Assembly (NCBI RefSeq): GCF_014652395.1
Contig: NZ_BMYS01000009.1
Span: 32,204 to 96,203 of the forward strand
Length of the DNA stretch: 64,000 nt
Reading direction: 5' to 3'
DNA from: Advenella faeciporci
GTDB taxonomy: Bacteria > Pseudomonadota > Gammaproteobacteria > Burkholderiales > Burkholderiaceae_B
In this document: positions 39,044 to 48,201 of the stretch, in pieces
Layout of the letters: each line of letters opens with the position of its first letter
Position numbering within the stretch: position 1 is the first letter of the stretch
Position numbers and translations under genes: made by a program
Notes under the pieces: model-generated
Database searches by the model: none
What the model was told of the DNA's origin: nothing
What the model saw: the letters and a program-made list of their open reading frames with translations, nothing else

Positions 39044-40093
39044 ATGGAAGTAAAAGCTTATGGTGCCCGGGCGGGCGATTTGCCCCTTGAATCCATGGAT
39101 ATTACCCGGCGCCAGCCGGGGGCACACGATGTACAGATTGATATCGCCTTTTGTGGTGTATGTCACTCTGATATTCACCAGGTGCGCTCCGAGTGGGCAG
39201 GCACCTTGTATCCCTGCGTACCGGGTCATGAGATTGTTGGCCGGGTATTGGCAGTGGGCGAGCAGGTCTCCGGCTTTCAGAGGGGCGATCTGGTGGGGGT
39301 TGGTTGTATTGTTGACAGTTGTCAGCATTGCCCGGATTGCAACGAGGGGCTGGAAAACTTCTGTGATCATATGGTGGGCACGTATAACAGTCCCACGCCC
39401 GATGCGCCGGGGCACACCCTTGGCGGTTATGCCCAGCAAATTGTGGTGCATGAACGGTATGTGCTGCGTATCCGTCATCCGGAAAACCAGTTGGCGGCCG
39501 TAGCACCCTTGCTGTGCGCAGGTATTACGACTTATTCTCCATTGCGTCACTGGAAAGTGGGGCCAGGCCAGAAAGTGGGTGTGGTGGGTATTGGCGGGTT
39601 GGGGCATATGGGCATTAAGCTGGCCCATGCCATGGGCGCTCATGTTGTGGCATTCACGACTTCCGGGTCCAAGCGTGCCGAGGCCAGCAAGCTGGGTGCA
39701 GATGAGGTGGTGGTTTCCCATAACCCCGATGAAATGGCAGCCCATGCCATGAGTCTTGACTTTATTCTTAACACGGTTGCCGCCCCGCATGATCTGGATC
39801 CTTTCTTTGCATTGCTTAAGCGGGATGGCACGATGACACTGGTGGGAGCGCCATCAACACCGCACCCTTCACCAAACGTGTTCAGCCTGATCATGAAAAG
39901 GCGAAGCCTTGCCGGGTCGCTGATCGGAGGCATTGCAGAAACCCAGGAAATGCTGGATTTCTGCGCCGAGCATGGCATTGTGGCTGATATCGAAATGATT
40001 CGGGCAGACCAGATTAACGAGGCCTATGAGCGTATGCTCAAGGGTGATGTCAAGTACCGCTTTGTGATTGATAACGCGACATTGGCAGCGTGA
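39044..40093 (+). CDS. Zinc-dependent NAD(P)H alcohol/aldehyde reductase (YahK/cinnamyl-alcohol-dehydrogenase type)
   Basis: A 349-residue zinc medium-chain dehydrogenase reducing aldehydes to alcohols. Seen: the catalytic zinc ligands in FCGVCHSDIHQVRSEW (about residues 36-51) and PGHEIVG, the structural zinc cysteines in DSCQHCPDCNEGLENFCD (about residues 97-114), and the cofactor loop GIGGLGHMGIKLAHAMG (about residues 182-198). The start ATG at 39044 follows AAGGAGTATTGC, an excellent site. It is close to YahK and similar broad-specificity aldehyde reductases. Confidence 0.92.
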   Translation: MEVKAYGARAGDLPLESMDITRRQPGAHDVQIDIAFCGVCHSDIHQVRSEWAGTLYPCVPGHEIVGRVLAVGEQVSGFQRGDLVGVGCIVDSCQHCPDCNEGLENFCDHMVGTYNSPTPDAPGHTLGGYAQQIVVHERYVLRIRHPENQLAAVAPLLCAGITTYSPLRHWKVGPGQKVGVVGIGGLGHMGIKLAHAMGAHVVAFTTSGSKRAEASKLGADEVVVSHNPDEMAAHAMSLDFILNTVAAPHDLDPFFALLKRDGTMTLVGAPSTPHPSPNVFSLIMKRRSLAGSLIGGIAETQEMLDFCAEHGIVADIEMIRADQINEAYERMLKGDVKYRFVIDNATLAA

Positions 40094-40098
40094 CAGGC

Positions 40099-40211
40099 AT
40101 TCCCACGCAGGCGTGGGAACGACTTATTACGCTAGTTCCCATGCTCCTGCGTGGGAACTGGTGGGGCATTTAATTTTATTTCATTCTTGTTCCCATGCTC
40201 TGCGTGGGAAC
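40099..40211. repeat. Cluster of three GTTCCCA/TGGGAAC palindromic repeats
   Basis: Copies at 40099-40120 (ATTCCCACGCAGGCGTGGGA plus AC), 40135-40158 and 40189-40211. Each is an imperfect palindrome able to form a hairpin. With 38121-38144 they define a small repeat family in this genome. They lie between an alcohol dehydrogenase gene and a GNAT gene and could act as RNA 3' ends or recombination sites. Confidence 0.8.
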
Positions 40212-40264
40212 GTGTAGCAGTTGGAAGCAGGTCTAATTTTCCCGATATAAAAGGAGAGCAGTGG

Positions 40265-40747
40265 GTGGCGGTTGAAATTTTAGAAATCCAGGCAGGGCAC
40301 GACCATGAGATTTGCAACATAATAAAAATGGTTGGCGAAGAGTTTGGTGCTATCGGTGAAGGGTACGGCCCCTCCGATGCGGAAGTTGTTGAAATGAGTG
40401 CGCACTATGGTGACCGGAATAGCAGCCTGTACCTGGTGGCGAGTATGGACGGAAGTATTGTGGGAGGCTGCGGCGTTGCCCCTTTCAATGGCAGCAATCA
40501 GACTTGCGAACTGCGAAAATTATTTCTTTTAAAAGAAGTTAGGGGTCTGGGGATTGGGAAGGAGTTGGTTGCCAGGTGTTTGGCTTATGCAAGCCAAAAG
40601 GGATATAAGGAATGCTATCTTGACACTTTGTCTGGCATGAAGTCAGCAATATCCTTATATGAAAAATTCGGGTTTCAGCATCTTGACCGCCCACTGGAAG
40701 GTGTTGTTCATAGCGGGTGCGATGTTTGGATGCTGAAAAAACTGTAG
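40265..40747 (+). CDS. GNAT-family acetyltransferase
   Basis: A 160-residue acetyl-CoA-dependent N-acetyltransferase. Seen: the GNAT motif A around ELRKLFLLKEVRGLGIGKEL (about residues 80-99), which contains the acetyl-CoA pyrophosphate loop, and motif B around LYEKFGFQHLDRPLEG. The start is a GTG at 40265, chosen because AAGGAG lies 8 bases upstream; a longer frame would begin inside a repeat element. Substrate unknown. It ends 19 bp before the stop of the convergent sensor kinase gene. Confidence 0.82.
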   Translation: MAVEILEIQAGHDHEICNIIKMVGEEFGAIGEGYGPSDAEVVEMSAHYGDRNSSLYLVASMDGSIVGGCGVAPFNGSNQTCELRKLFLLKEVRGLGIGKELVARCLAYASQKGYKECYLDTLSGMKSAISLYEKFGFQHLDRPLEGVVHSGCDVWMLKKL

Positions 40748-40766
40748 ACTGGAGTGACAGCTCTTT

Positions 40767-42212
40767 TCAGATATCACTGCCATTTGATTTGGTTGCAACA
40801 GGTGCTGCATTGTCTGGAAGCGATATTTCAAATGAAGTCATTGCTTCGTTTGAGATAACCGCAATACTGCCTCCGTGCGCTTCAATAATGGATTTGGTAA
40901 TAGCCAGCCCTAAACCGGCACCCTCTCCAATGCGTTGGCGCGAGGAGTCAGTGCGATAAAACCGTTCAAAAAGGTATGGCAAATGCTTTTCCGGAATAAC
41001 CGCGCCAGGGTTTTGTACGCAAATTTTTAACGTATCCGTAGCGGTGTTTTTTATCAGCCTGACCATAATGGTTTTTCCGTGGGGCGTGTAACGGATGGCG
41101 TTGGACAGCAGGTTGCTTAATGCGCGACGAAGCATCAGCCGGTCTCCCGTGATACAGGTATGTTCCCCGGCCAGTTCAAGGTTTACCCCGCGCTCTTCGG
41201 CCAAGACTTCAAAATAGTCGAACAAGGTATGAACTTCGGCTTGAAGATCGATATTGACAAGTTCCGGCTTCAGCAGTTTGTTGTCGGCCTGGGCCAAAAA
41301 CAGCATGTCGCTTATCATCCTTGCCATCCGGTTATATTCTTCAAGGTTGGAATACAGGATTTCCTGGTATTGCCCGCTGCTTCTTGCCTGGGAAAGGGCT
41401 ACTTCTGTCTGCGTTCTGAGGTTTGTAATGGGTGTGCGAAGCTCATGCGCAATGTCTCCGGAAAAATCCGACAGCCGTTTAAATACTCCTTCAAGCCGGT
41501 CAAGCATTTTATTGAATGACTTTGCCAGCTCGGTCAGTTCTGCAGGAACGGCTTCTGCATTCAGGCGGATATGCAGCTGTTCCGAGTTGATTTTTTCTAT
41601 CTCACGGCTAATGCGCCGTATGGGCGCATGGCCTTGATATACCACCAGCCAGGTTGCCAAAATCGCGACCATGCAGGCAATTGCCGTGATAATTCTCAGG
41701 TAATGCTGGAAACTCTCAAGATAGTGCAGGTGAAAATTTATTTCGGTTGCGATAGCAAGGGTAAAGTCGTTTGTGATGAGAGGATTGTTAGTGGTGATTG
41801 GTAGCACCACGCCCCTGAAGGTCGTGCCATTATCTTTCCATATTGAAACGGTATCACTGTTGATCTGCATGACGGGTGGCGTGGTTTTTGCAAATTTTTC
41901 CAGATCTGATCCGGGGGTTGCATAGAGGACCGTGCCGGTTGAAGTGGATATGCGGTATTGCGCGTTGTAGTGGCCCACAATGACGTTGGCAAATGTTGCC
42001 TGTATTGCTTCCTGAGGATTGTTGCTGGGCAATAGGGCCAATGTGTGTTCAAGCGCCTGCCGCACCGCGTTCAGTTCGTCTATATCCTGCTGGATGAAAT
42101 GGTGGTTGATTGAGCGTTCCACCATCCAGCCGAATGAGAGCAGGACAAGAGTTATTACCGCACCAATAGAAACGGTAAGGCGGACTGCCAGAGAGGTGGG
42201 ACGTCGCTTCAT
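40767..42212 (-). CDS. Heavy-metal sensor histidine kinase (CusS/CopS-like)
   Basis: A 481-residue inner-membrane sensor kinase. Seen: two transmembrane helices (about residues 12-32 and 170-190) around a periplasmic sensor of ~140 residues, a HAMP linker, the H-box [18 protein letters not shown] with the phosphorylated His, the N-box [16 protein letters not shown] and the G-box [14 protein letters not shown]. The layout matches the heavy-metal sensor kinase group that detects periplasmic Cu or Ag. It overlaps the response regulator gene by 4 bp and lies opposite a cupredoxin and cytochrome c pair. Confidence 0.9.
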   Translation of the reverse strand: MKRRPTSLAVRLTVSIGAVITLVLLSFGWMVERSINHHFIQQDIDELNAVRQALEHTLALLPSNNPQEAIQATFANVIVGHYNAQYRISTSTGTVLYATPGSDLEKFAKTTPPVMQINSDTVSIWKDNGTTFRGVVLPITTNNPLITNDFTLAIATEINFHLHYLESFQHYLRIITAIACMVAILATWLVVYQGHAPIRRISREIEKINSEQLHIRLNAEAVPAELTELAKSFNKMLDRLEGVFKRLSDFSGDIAHELRTPITNLRTQTEVALSQARSSGQYQEILYSNLEEYNRMARMISDMLFLAQADNKLLKPELVNIDLQAEVHTLFDYFEVLAEERGVNLELAGEHTCITGDRLMLRRALSNLLSNAIRYTPHGKTIMVRLIKNTATDTLKICVQNPGAVIPEKHLPYLFERFYRTDSSRQRIGEGAGLGLAITKSIIEAHGGSIAVISNEAMTSFEISLPDNAAPVATKSNGSDI

Positions 42213-42907
42213 TGCTCAGGTACGGGGTCAGCCTCGTCCACATCCAGCATGTAACCCATGCCGCGTACGGTGTGAATCAGCTTGGGCTCGTGGTTGTCAT
42301 CGATTTTTGCACGCAGTCGCCGGATGGCGACATCAATAACATTAGTGTCACTATCAAAATTCATATCCCAAACCTGAGAGGCGATGAGAGACCGCGGCAG
42401 GACTTCACCCTGGCGTCTTACCAGCAGCTCCAGCAGGGCAAACTCTTTATTGGTCAGGTTAATGCGTTGATTATTGCGCTGGGCACGCCTGCGGGGAAGG
42501 TCAAGCGTCAGGTTGGCCACTTGCAATTGATCATTCTGTGCGGGAGCGGCACCACGGCGCAATAATGTACGTACGCGCGCCAGAAACTCGGCAAAGGCAA
42601 AGGGTTTGACAAGGTAATCATCAGCGCCAAGTTCCAGGCCTTTTACCCTGTCTTCAATACTGTCACGCGCGGTCAGAAACAGGACCGGTGTAGATGGCTT
42701 TGCATCCCGCAGAGCACGGATGATGCGCCACCCGTTAACATCGGGTAGCATAACGTCAAGAATAATCAGGTCATAGGAGCCGGTTAACGCCAAATGGTGT
42801 CCGTCCAGGCCCGTGCGCGCCAGGTCTACGATAAAACCGGCTTCGGCAAGACCCTGGCGCAGGTAGTCACCTGTTTTAACCTCGTCTTCCACAACAAGCA
42901 GTTTCAT
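42209..42907 (-). CDS. Heavy-metal response regulator (CusR/CopR-like, OmpR family)
   Basis: A 232-residue response regulator. Seen: acidic pocket in [17 protein letters not shown], the phosphorylated Asp in [16 protein letters not shown] (about residue 51), the Lys in [13 protein letters not shown] and the winged-helix domain ending in [19 protein letters not shown] text with [12 protein letters not shown]. Such regulators bind a short inverted repeat to induce copper resistance. The sensor follows with a 4-bp overlap. Divergent promoter region (250 bp) holds a matching palindrome. Confidence 0.92.
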   Translation of the reverse strand: MKLLVVEDEVKTGDYLRQGLAEAGFIVDLARTGLDGHHLALTGSYDLIILDVMLPDVNGWRIIRALRDAKPSTPVLFLTARDSIEDRVKGLELGADDYLVKPFAFAEFLARVRTLLRRGAAPAQNDQLQVANLTLDLPRRRAQRNNQRINLTNKEFALLELLVRRQGEVLPRSLIASQVWDMNFDSDTNVIDVAIRRLRAKIDDNHEPKLIHTVRGMGYMLDVDEADPVPEQ

Positions 42908-43018
42908 GAGTTTGCTCCTGTAATACGCATGCTGGCAGTCTTAATTGTCTGCAATGCGGGTGGATTTATGTCTGAAGTAAGTTTACCCACACGACACTGA
43001 CTGGAAAATGACCTAAGC

Positions 43019-43034
43019 ATTACAGTATTGTAAT
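43019..43034. promoter_or_regulatory. Candidate CusR/CopR box between the regulator and the cupredoxin gene
   Basis: ATTACA, GTAT, TGTAAT: a perfect 6-bp inverted repeat with a 4-bp spacer, 112 bp upstream of the regulator start and 124 bp upstream of the cupredoxin gene. A half-like ATGTAATG sits 17 bp further on. The form resembles copper-responsive CopR/CusR operators; function is inferred. Confidence 0.5.
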
Positions 43035-43157
43035 CTGTATGATGACAGGAATGTAATGAAGCTGTCACCCGTGCGACAGCTATGCGTGACTAAAATTCTT
43101 ATATCGAATGGCATTAAATGCCTTTTTGTTTGAATGAATGTAAAGCGAATATTTATC

Positions 43158-43661
43158 ATGAAAAAAAACCTTTCCGTTTTGATTTTAAGCGCATTGCCTG
43201 TCCTTGCCCTGGCTTCCGGTAATCATGCCGGCGGTCATCATGGTGCATCAGGCCATGGTCATGAGATGACTGGCCATGCGCATGTGTCGGCTCCCGTTGG
43301 CCAGCCGGGAGACCCTGCCCGGGTTACGCGTACCATCGAAATTGAAATGCTGGACACCATGCGTTTCATGCCTGGTGAAATTAGTGTTAATGCCGGGGAA
43401 ACGGTTCGTTTTATTGTTAAAAATGCGGGAAAATTGCCGCATGAAATGGTGATTGGTTCTTTGGATGACTTGAAGGCTCATGCCATTGAAATGAGACATA
43501 ATCCATCCATGATGCACGATGAGCCGAATGCCATTACGCTTGAAGCTGGCCAAAGTGGAAGCCTGGTCTGGAAATTTGACCAGTCTGGTACGGTTGATTT
43601 TGCCTGTACCATTCCAGGTCATCTGGAAGGCGGAATGGTGGGTAAGGTGCGGGTTAACTAA
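43158..43661 (+). CDS. Periplasmic cupredoxin-domain copper protein
   Basis: A 167-residue secreted protein. Seen: Sec signal peptide (MKKNLSVLILSALPVLALAS), then a His-rich metal-binding segment HAGGHHGASGHGHEMTGHAH (residues 24-43) and a cupredoxin domain with type 1 copper ligands: His in KLPHEMVIG (about residue 97), Cys and His in FACTIPGHLEGGM (about residues 153-158) and a final Met. Probably stores or delivers copper in the periplasm. Start at 43158; an upstream in-frame ATG would disrupt the signal peptide. Confidence 0.9.
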   Translation: MKKNLSVLILSALPVLALASGNHAGGHHGASGHGHEMTGHAHVSAPVGQPGDPARVTRTIEIEMLDTMRFMPGEISVNAGETVRFIVKNAGKLPHEMVIGSLDDLKAHAIEMRHNPSMMHDEPNAITLEAGQSGSLVWKFDQSGTVDFACTIPGHLEGGMVGKVRVN

Positions 43662-43673
43662 AGCAGGGAAAAC

Positions 43674-44144
43674 ATGACAAAAACAAAATTGCTTTTTACG
43701 GTTGCCGGTTTTGCTGTAGTTGCAGCGGGGGCTCTTTCATATTTTCAGGGGCGTAATCCGGGCCCTGCGTTCATTGATCCCGCTAACCAGACGCTGGTCA
43801 TGCAGGGTAAACCGATTTATGACAACCTGTGTGCATCGTGCCATGGCGTTTCGTTGCAGGGGCAACCGAACTGGCGCGAACGCATGCCTAATGGGCGCCT
43901 GCCTGCACCACCGCATGACCAGAGCGGGCATACATGGCATCACCCCGATGCCTTGCTGTTTGATATGGTTAAAAATGGCCTGGTGCCGGGGAAAACGGCA
44001 CCACCCGGTTATCAAAGTGACATGCCCGCTTATCGTGATATGTTGACGGATGAGGAAATTGTGGCGGTACTGGCATACATTAAAAGCAGCTGGCCGGTAA
44101 AGGTGCTGAAGGTGCAAAAAGAAATAACCCTGCAGCAACAATAA
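43674..44144 (+). CDS. Membrane-anchored class I cytochrome c
   Basis: A 156-residue monohaem c-type cytochrome. Seen: an N-terminal hydrophobic helix (about residues 5-22) that may be an uncleaved anchor, the haem site CASCHG near residue 55, and the sixth-ligand methionine candidate in GYQSDMPAYRDMLTDEEI. It lies 12 bp after the cupredoxin gene, so they are likely co-transcribed and may form an electron- or copper-handling pair with the adjacent two-component system. The 195 bp after it hold no gene I can support. Confidence 0.9.
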   Translation: MTKTKLLFTVAGFAVVAAGALSYFQGRNPGPAFIDPANQTLVMQGKPIYDNLCASCHGVSLQGQPNWRERMPNGRLPAPPHDQSGHTWHHPDALLFDMVKNGLVPGKTAPPGYQSDMPAYRDMLTDEEIVAVLAYIKSSWPVKVLKVQKEITLQQQ

Positions 44145-44339
44145 TAGCTTGCAGGGTAGTAGGGTAATAGTTTCCACCGTAAAACCTATTTACAATAATG
44201 ACATTCTTGTCGCTGGCGCAAACCAATCCTGGTTGCTATAACCTGATTGTGTCAGCCATGCAGGCCCGTGATACCCGAGGTAATCCGGTCCAATTGAAGT
44301 TTCTTACCATGCTGGCGAAAAATCCTGCTTGATGCAACC

Positions 44340-44678
44340 CTAGCTATTTGCCTGACAGGCCAACAAATCCTTGTCAGTAATAACCCAGCGATCGGAGCTG
44401 TCGATGGTTACGTCCGTAATTTCGCATTTGTCTCCGTCCTCATCCACCACCAAAACATCCCAGTCGCCTTCACTAACATCAGACAAGGTCAGGGAGTCTC
44501 CTTTTTCCAGTACTTCATCACCCAGATAGTCTTCACCCCAGTCTTTTTGACTTGCCGGAGAAAAATAGATCTCGTGGATTTCCCAAGATGACTTGTTGAC
44601 GAATTCCACCTTCGCTGCCAAAGCGGTTGTTGGGACATACGCTACTGCAGCTGCTACCAATAAATGCCATGCTTTCAA
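44340..44678 (-). CDS. Small acidic secreted protein of unknown function
   Basis: A 112-residue protein, started at the TTG at 44678 because AAGGAAAC lies just upstream and the first residues then form a proper signal peptide (KAWHLLVAAAVAYVPTTALA). The mature part is very acidic (KDWGEDYLGDEVLEKGDSLT, VLVVDEDGDKCEITDV) with two cysteines (CEITD and LLACQ) that could form a disulfide. It looks like a small beta-sandwich protein binding cations, but no family is recognised. Confidence 0.65.
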   Translation of the reverse strand: MKAWHLLVAAAVAYVPTTALAAKVEFVNKSSWEIHEIYFSPASQKDWGEDYLGDEVLEKGDSLTLSDVSEGDWDVLVVDEDGDKCEITDVTIDSSDRWVITDKDLLACQANS

Positions 44679-44865
44679 TTTTGTTTCCTTTTGGGTTGTT
44701 TTGAAAATAAAAGTAACGCAATTTGGATTGTAGGGGATTGGCAAATTTCCGACAAATATTTTTTGATTTAACGCAAGGAAAGTTAAGTTACACTATTGAC
44801 TTGTACTGAATTTTGCGCTGTTGGGGATGCTATTCAAAAAATAATAGGTTCAAGGAGGAGATATC

Positions 44866-45099
44866 ATGGCCTATGTGCGTATTTTGCCTGAAGTCAAAAA
44901 ATCGGGATTCAATTTTAAAGAGTATCTGGAGTCGGTGAAGTCAAAACTTGAGGATCTTATAAATAAGGTGCATTTTGAGCATTTGCCTGAATTGATGGCC
45001 TTGGTTCGTGAAGTTTTGGGTATCAATCATGTCAACCATTTGGGTAGATTGCAGAAAATAGACAGGGAAATTACATCCCGCCCCTGGCGTTATCGCTAA
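44866..45099 (+). CDS. Small helical protein of unknown function
   Basis: A 77-residue basic protein (KKSGFNFKEYLESVKSKLED) with an excellent ribosome site (AAGGAGGAGATATC) 7 bases before the ATG. The sequence is mostly amphipathic helix with no cysteine and no signal peptide. The strong ribosome site supports real translation; function unknown. Divergent from the secreted acidic protein gene, 187 bp apart. Confidence 0.6.
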   Translation: MAYVRILPEVKKSGFNFKEYLESVKSKLEDLINKVHFEHLPELMALVREVLGINHVNHLGRLQKIDREITSRPWRYR

Positions 45100-45169
45100 T
45101 AACGGTTCGTGCTAAGTGCCGGGGACGAACCGGCACGTTTTGCGGCGCGACTATTTTGTGCGACGTTCG

Positions 45170-45553
45170 CTATTCTTTAATTTGCTCAGAAATTTCAATC
45201 AGATTAAGGTCTGGATCGCGCAGGTAAATTGACATGATGGGGTAGTTGGCTCCGGTTCGCCTGACCGGACCTTCTTCTATTTCCCAGCCACAGCCCTGGA
45301 TATGGGTAATGACCTCTGCCAGGGGGATACTCGAAATAAAGCACAAGTCCAGTGCGCCCGGGACAGGAAGATGCGCTTTGGGCTCAAATTCCTGGCCCTT
45401 TATGTGAAGATTGATCTTTTGTTCCCCAAACTTGAACGCTATTCGTCCCTGACCAAAGGTTTCAAGTTTCATGCCCAGTACTCTGGTATAAAAATCAATA
45501 CATTTTTCTTTCTGGCTTGTGGTTAAGACCAAATGATCTAGATGGTGCATCAT
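45170..45553 (-). CDS. VOC-family (glyoxalase/dioxygenase fold) protein
   Basis: A 127-residue single-unit vicinal-oxygen-chelate protein. Seen: the N-terminal HHLDHLVLTTSQKEKCIDFY with its metal-ligand His, then GRIAFKFGEQKINLHIKGQE, and the C-terminal YLRDPDLNLIEISE with the final metal Glu. It resembles virulence-associated/fosfomycin-resistance-like VOC proteins. Start ATG at 45553 after CGGAGCAC; a longer frame adds 14 unlikely residues. Substrate unknown. Confidence 0.88.
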   Translation of the reverse strand: MMHHLDHLVLTTSQKEKCIDFYTRVLGMKLETFGQGRIAFKFGEQKINLHIKGQEFEPKAHLPVPGALDLCFISSIPLAEVITHIQGCGWEIEEGPVRRTGANYPIMSIYLRDPDLNLIEISEQIKE

Positions 45554-45598
45554 ATGTGCTCCGTTGTAAGGACGAGTAAAGGGTAGCCAAAGCATATT

Positions 45599-45850
45599 CT
45601 AACGTGAAAGAGGCAGAGGAGAAACGGGCTGCAGTCCAAAAAAAGCAGGTGAGAAGAAGTCAGCAGTGTTTTGGACATAATTTTGCCGAACTCCTTGGTC
45701 ATTTTCGTACATGACGCTCAGATTGAACTGGGCGACCGCATCACCTTGTTCAGCCTTCTGAATAATGGCTTGATCTGTTTTCACGGCAAGGTTATTTCCC
45801 AGTGTGGCACCTAAACTGAGCATTAGAACCATAATGAATTTGCGTATCAT
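45599..45850 (-). pseudogene. Truncated Sel1-repeat secreted protein
   Basis: An 83-residue frame with a signal peptide (MIRKFIMVLMLSLGATLGNN) and a single Sel1 repeat (AEQGDAVAQFNLSVMYENDQ), followed by an unrelated tail (FFSPAFFGLQPVSPLPLSR). Sel1 proteins normally carry several such repeats. The sudden change of sequence after the first repeat suggests loss of the 3' part by deletion, close to the start of the island. It might still be a small functional protein, but a remnant is more likely. Confidence 0.55.
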
Positions 45851-46302
45851 ATTAAATGACTTTTATTTTTTGAATAATGACGCTTGAATTCTAACTATTA
45901 TTTTCGGTTTCCCGATATTTAGATCAATGACAGCACAAGCCAAAACCAGAGATTTCTGCCATTATTATCTTTGATGAAGGAAATCATGGAACGATCTAAA
46001 TTTACACAAACTTAGATTGTGGCTATTTTGAAATACGTTTTGGCTTGTTGACTTCAGTATACTGAAAATTCCCTGAGAGCCGCATAAATAAAGGATTTTA
46101 GGCAAAAAAATAGACGTCTGTTGACGTCCATTGATTATCTTGTGGTGCCGGGGCCGGAATCGCAATAAATGCTCTAGCTTAGTAAACATGCGGGTTAGGT
46201 CATTTATGAAAAATTTGGGGTACACCTCAGGGGACTATTTTATATAGCGATGTTTTTACGCCACAATATAGAGAACCTGCATTGGTCAAAGTTCGGTGCC
46301 GA
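45851..46302. other. Gene-free junction between chromosome and island
   Basis: An A/T-rich 450-bp stretch with no supported ORF. It contains a palindrome TTCAGTATACTGAA (46053-46066), two GACGTC boxes in GACGTCTGTTGACGTC (46113-46128) and, just beyond them, a tRNA-3'-end-like sequence. This composition is typical of integrase arm/att regions at tRNA-targeted islands. Confidence 0.5.
46143..46162 (-). other. Candidate attachment site: tRNA 3'-end fragment
   Basis: On the minus strand CGATTCCGGCCCCGGCACCA reads as the T-loop end, T-stem, acceptor 3' strand and CCA of a tRNA, with no 5' half present. Such a fragment marks the distal end of a tRNA-integrated element. The chromosome lies to the left and the island to the right. 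The matching intact tRNA is not in the window. Confidence 0.5.
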
Positions 46303-48201
46303 CTAACTGATGCCGATCGACTTTTCAGTATGAGTGAATTTTCTTCCAACGAGGTAAGCTTCGTTGTCCAGTTCTGGACATACATCCATTGTTGTCATGA
46401 TAATTTGATGAATTGTATCGGAGTTATTGGAGCGGTTCGCAATAATATTTTGAAAGTTATAACTCCTTTCAACTTCCATTCCCCCATCTTCAATGCCGTC
46501 TAAAATTAAAAGTCTTGGATAGCGGAAGTACTCATTGTCCAACGATGAGAGGAGGAGTGCTAAATGAAATCCGTGTCGCAAAAAAACCATCGAACTTGCA
46601 GAGAATTGGCTTTGCCCATCTATAGTCAGTCGATTGGCGGCGAAATCGATATCGATTTCGTTAGCCTCTGCGAATTCAGTCTGACGAGATAAGTCTTCTT
46701 TAAGGATTTCTTTCAAGTTGTCCGCGACGGACAAATATGCAATATTTCGACGATCCACTTGTGCGCGACTTACTGCCTCAATCCGTCCTCGCGTCCATTC
46801 CAACTGGCTTTCCACTTGCCCAAGTTTCGTGTTCAGTTGTTCAAGCAAATTAGCGAGCTTCTTTAACTCCAAGGTATTTTTAATCTCTTGCTCTTTGCTG
46901 CCGATATCTTTGGAAATAGACTGCATCATAATTTGATGTGGTGACCTCCAGTGAGACTGATTGCGTTTGAACCGATCCTCTAAGGATTTCAGTCGCATTT
47001 CCGCCGAAGGAATTTCCAGAGAAATCGAATCGAGCTCACGTAATTGTTGTGTGCGAATGGTGTTGGACTCACTAAGTTGTAATGCAAGCTCGTTTCTCAT
47101 TCTGGCCAATTGCGAGCGTGCTGCATCTTCGGCAATCTCAGATTTACAAAGTGTGCAGGTCGATAGGTTTTCGTCAGCGCTTTCCAGCTTTGTAAAGCAA
47201 CTTGGACAAAATGAAAAAATGGCAGTGCCTAGATAGGATTCAGCAACGGCAGACTCTTCTAAACTAGACAGCCTTTCCTCAAGCTCCTTAAGAAAGAGTT
47301 CCGAGTCTGCGATTTCAGCCTGAAGAGCGATTTTTTGTTGTTTGAGCTTAGAGAGGGACGAATGTGCGTCGTTCAACTGTTCTCTAAGGGAGTTATCTTC
47401 CTTTGCTGATGAGGTTTTATGAGACTCAGCGGATAGATTAGCTAATCGAACTTGCAAGTCAGAAACTTCGCTTGCGAGCGTTTGGATTTTTTCGTCAAGA
47501 AACTCGAGTGATATATTTGTTCCAGAATGTCCGAACGTGCTGTAGATTGTCCTGATGCTTGCACGAATAGCAGTCGTCTCCTTGTCTAACGACGATTCCT
47601 CTAGCTTTAGATCATACAGTTCAGTCGAGTCGATTCCTAGAAGATAGTCACCAACAGCCGCTCGGGTTATAGCTCGGTCAAATCGATCATGACGAAATAG
47701 ATCCGATGGAGGCGTCTCTTGGTCGGAGTAGACCAACCGCATCAATTGGTGCATCGTAATATTCGATCCACCTTCGCTACGAAGTTCTGGCATTTCGAAC
47801 AGCCTGAATAGAACTTGCGAAAAGCTTTCCTTGGATTCACTCCGTTTAAATGGATACAACTGCCACATTGCTGGCCCTGCATCCATCGCGGCCAGCATGC
47901 TTCCCCAGAATATTGATAACGGCTGCATTAATTGCGTTGACACGTTTCTGCGCAATGTCACGACCGCTTCGTTTGCTGCGATTTCTAAATATATGTCATC
48001 GCACATTTGAGCCACTTGATTGAAATTAATATTCTCAGATCCGAGCGCATATGCAATGAAACGGATGACGGTTGTTTTTCCTGAACTATTCTGACCAGCG
48101 ATAACGTTCAGTCCCGCATGAAAAGAAATGTCTATAACAGATCTACCGTCTTTTACAACGATCAAACGATTAACAAGAATAGTTGGTTTAAACAGGGTCA
48201 T
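46303..48201 (-). CDS. ABC/SMC-type ATPase of an ABC-three-component (ABC-3C) system
   Basis: A 632-residue Rad50/SMC-like ATPase. Seen: Walker A GQNSSGKTT (residues 36-44), a long coiled coil (about residues 190-320 and 360-500) interrupted by a zinc-hook-like CPSC...CTLC pair (about residues 330-352), and the Walker B/signature region LLILDGIEDGGMEV (about residues 557-570). The start ATG at 48201 overlaps the middle-component gene by 14 bp. Family knowledge: ABC-3C systems combine this ATPase with a middle component and a third component and are predicted conflict systems against phages or plasmids. The target is unknown. Confidence 0.85.
   Translation of the reverse strand: MTLFKPTILVNRLIVVKDGRSVIDISFHAGLNVIAGQNSSGKTTVIRFIAYALGSENINFNQVAQMCDDIYLEIAANEAVVTLRRNVSTQLMQPLSIFWGSMLAAMDAGPAMWQLYPFKRSESKESFSQVLFRLFEMPELRSEGGSNITMHQLMRLVYSDQETPPSDLFRHDRFDRAITRAAVGDYLLGIDSTELYDLKLEESSLDKETTAIRASIRTIYSTFGHSGTNISLEFLDEKIQTLASEVSDLQVRLANLSAESHKTSSAKEDNSLREQLNDAHSSLSKLKQQKIALQAEIADSELFLKELEERLSSLEESAVAESYLGTAIFSFCPSCFTKLESADENLSTCTLCKSEIAEDAARSQLARMRNELALQLSESNTIRTQQLRELDSISLEIPSAEMRLKSLEDRFKRNQSHWRSPHQIMMQSISKDIGSKEQEIKNTLELKKLANLLEQLNTKLGQVESQLEWTRGRIEAVSRAQVDRRNIAYLSVADNLKEILKEDLSRQTEFAEANEIDIDFAANRLTIDGQSQFSASSMVFLRHGFHLALLLSSLDNEYFRYPRLLILDGIEDGGMEVERSYNFQNIIANRSNNSDTIHQIIMTTMDVCPELDNEAYLVGRKFTHTEKSIGIS

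Noticed and set aside
38101..40264. CRISPR array
   Set aside because: The repeated palindromes are too few and irregularly spaced, and no cas genes are present anywhere in the window.
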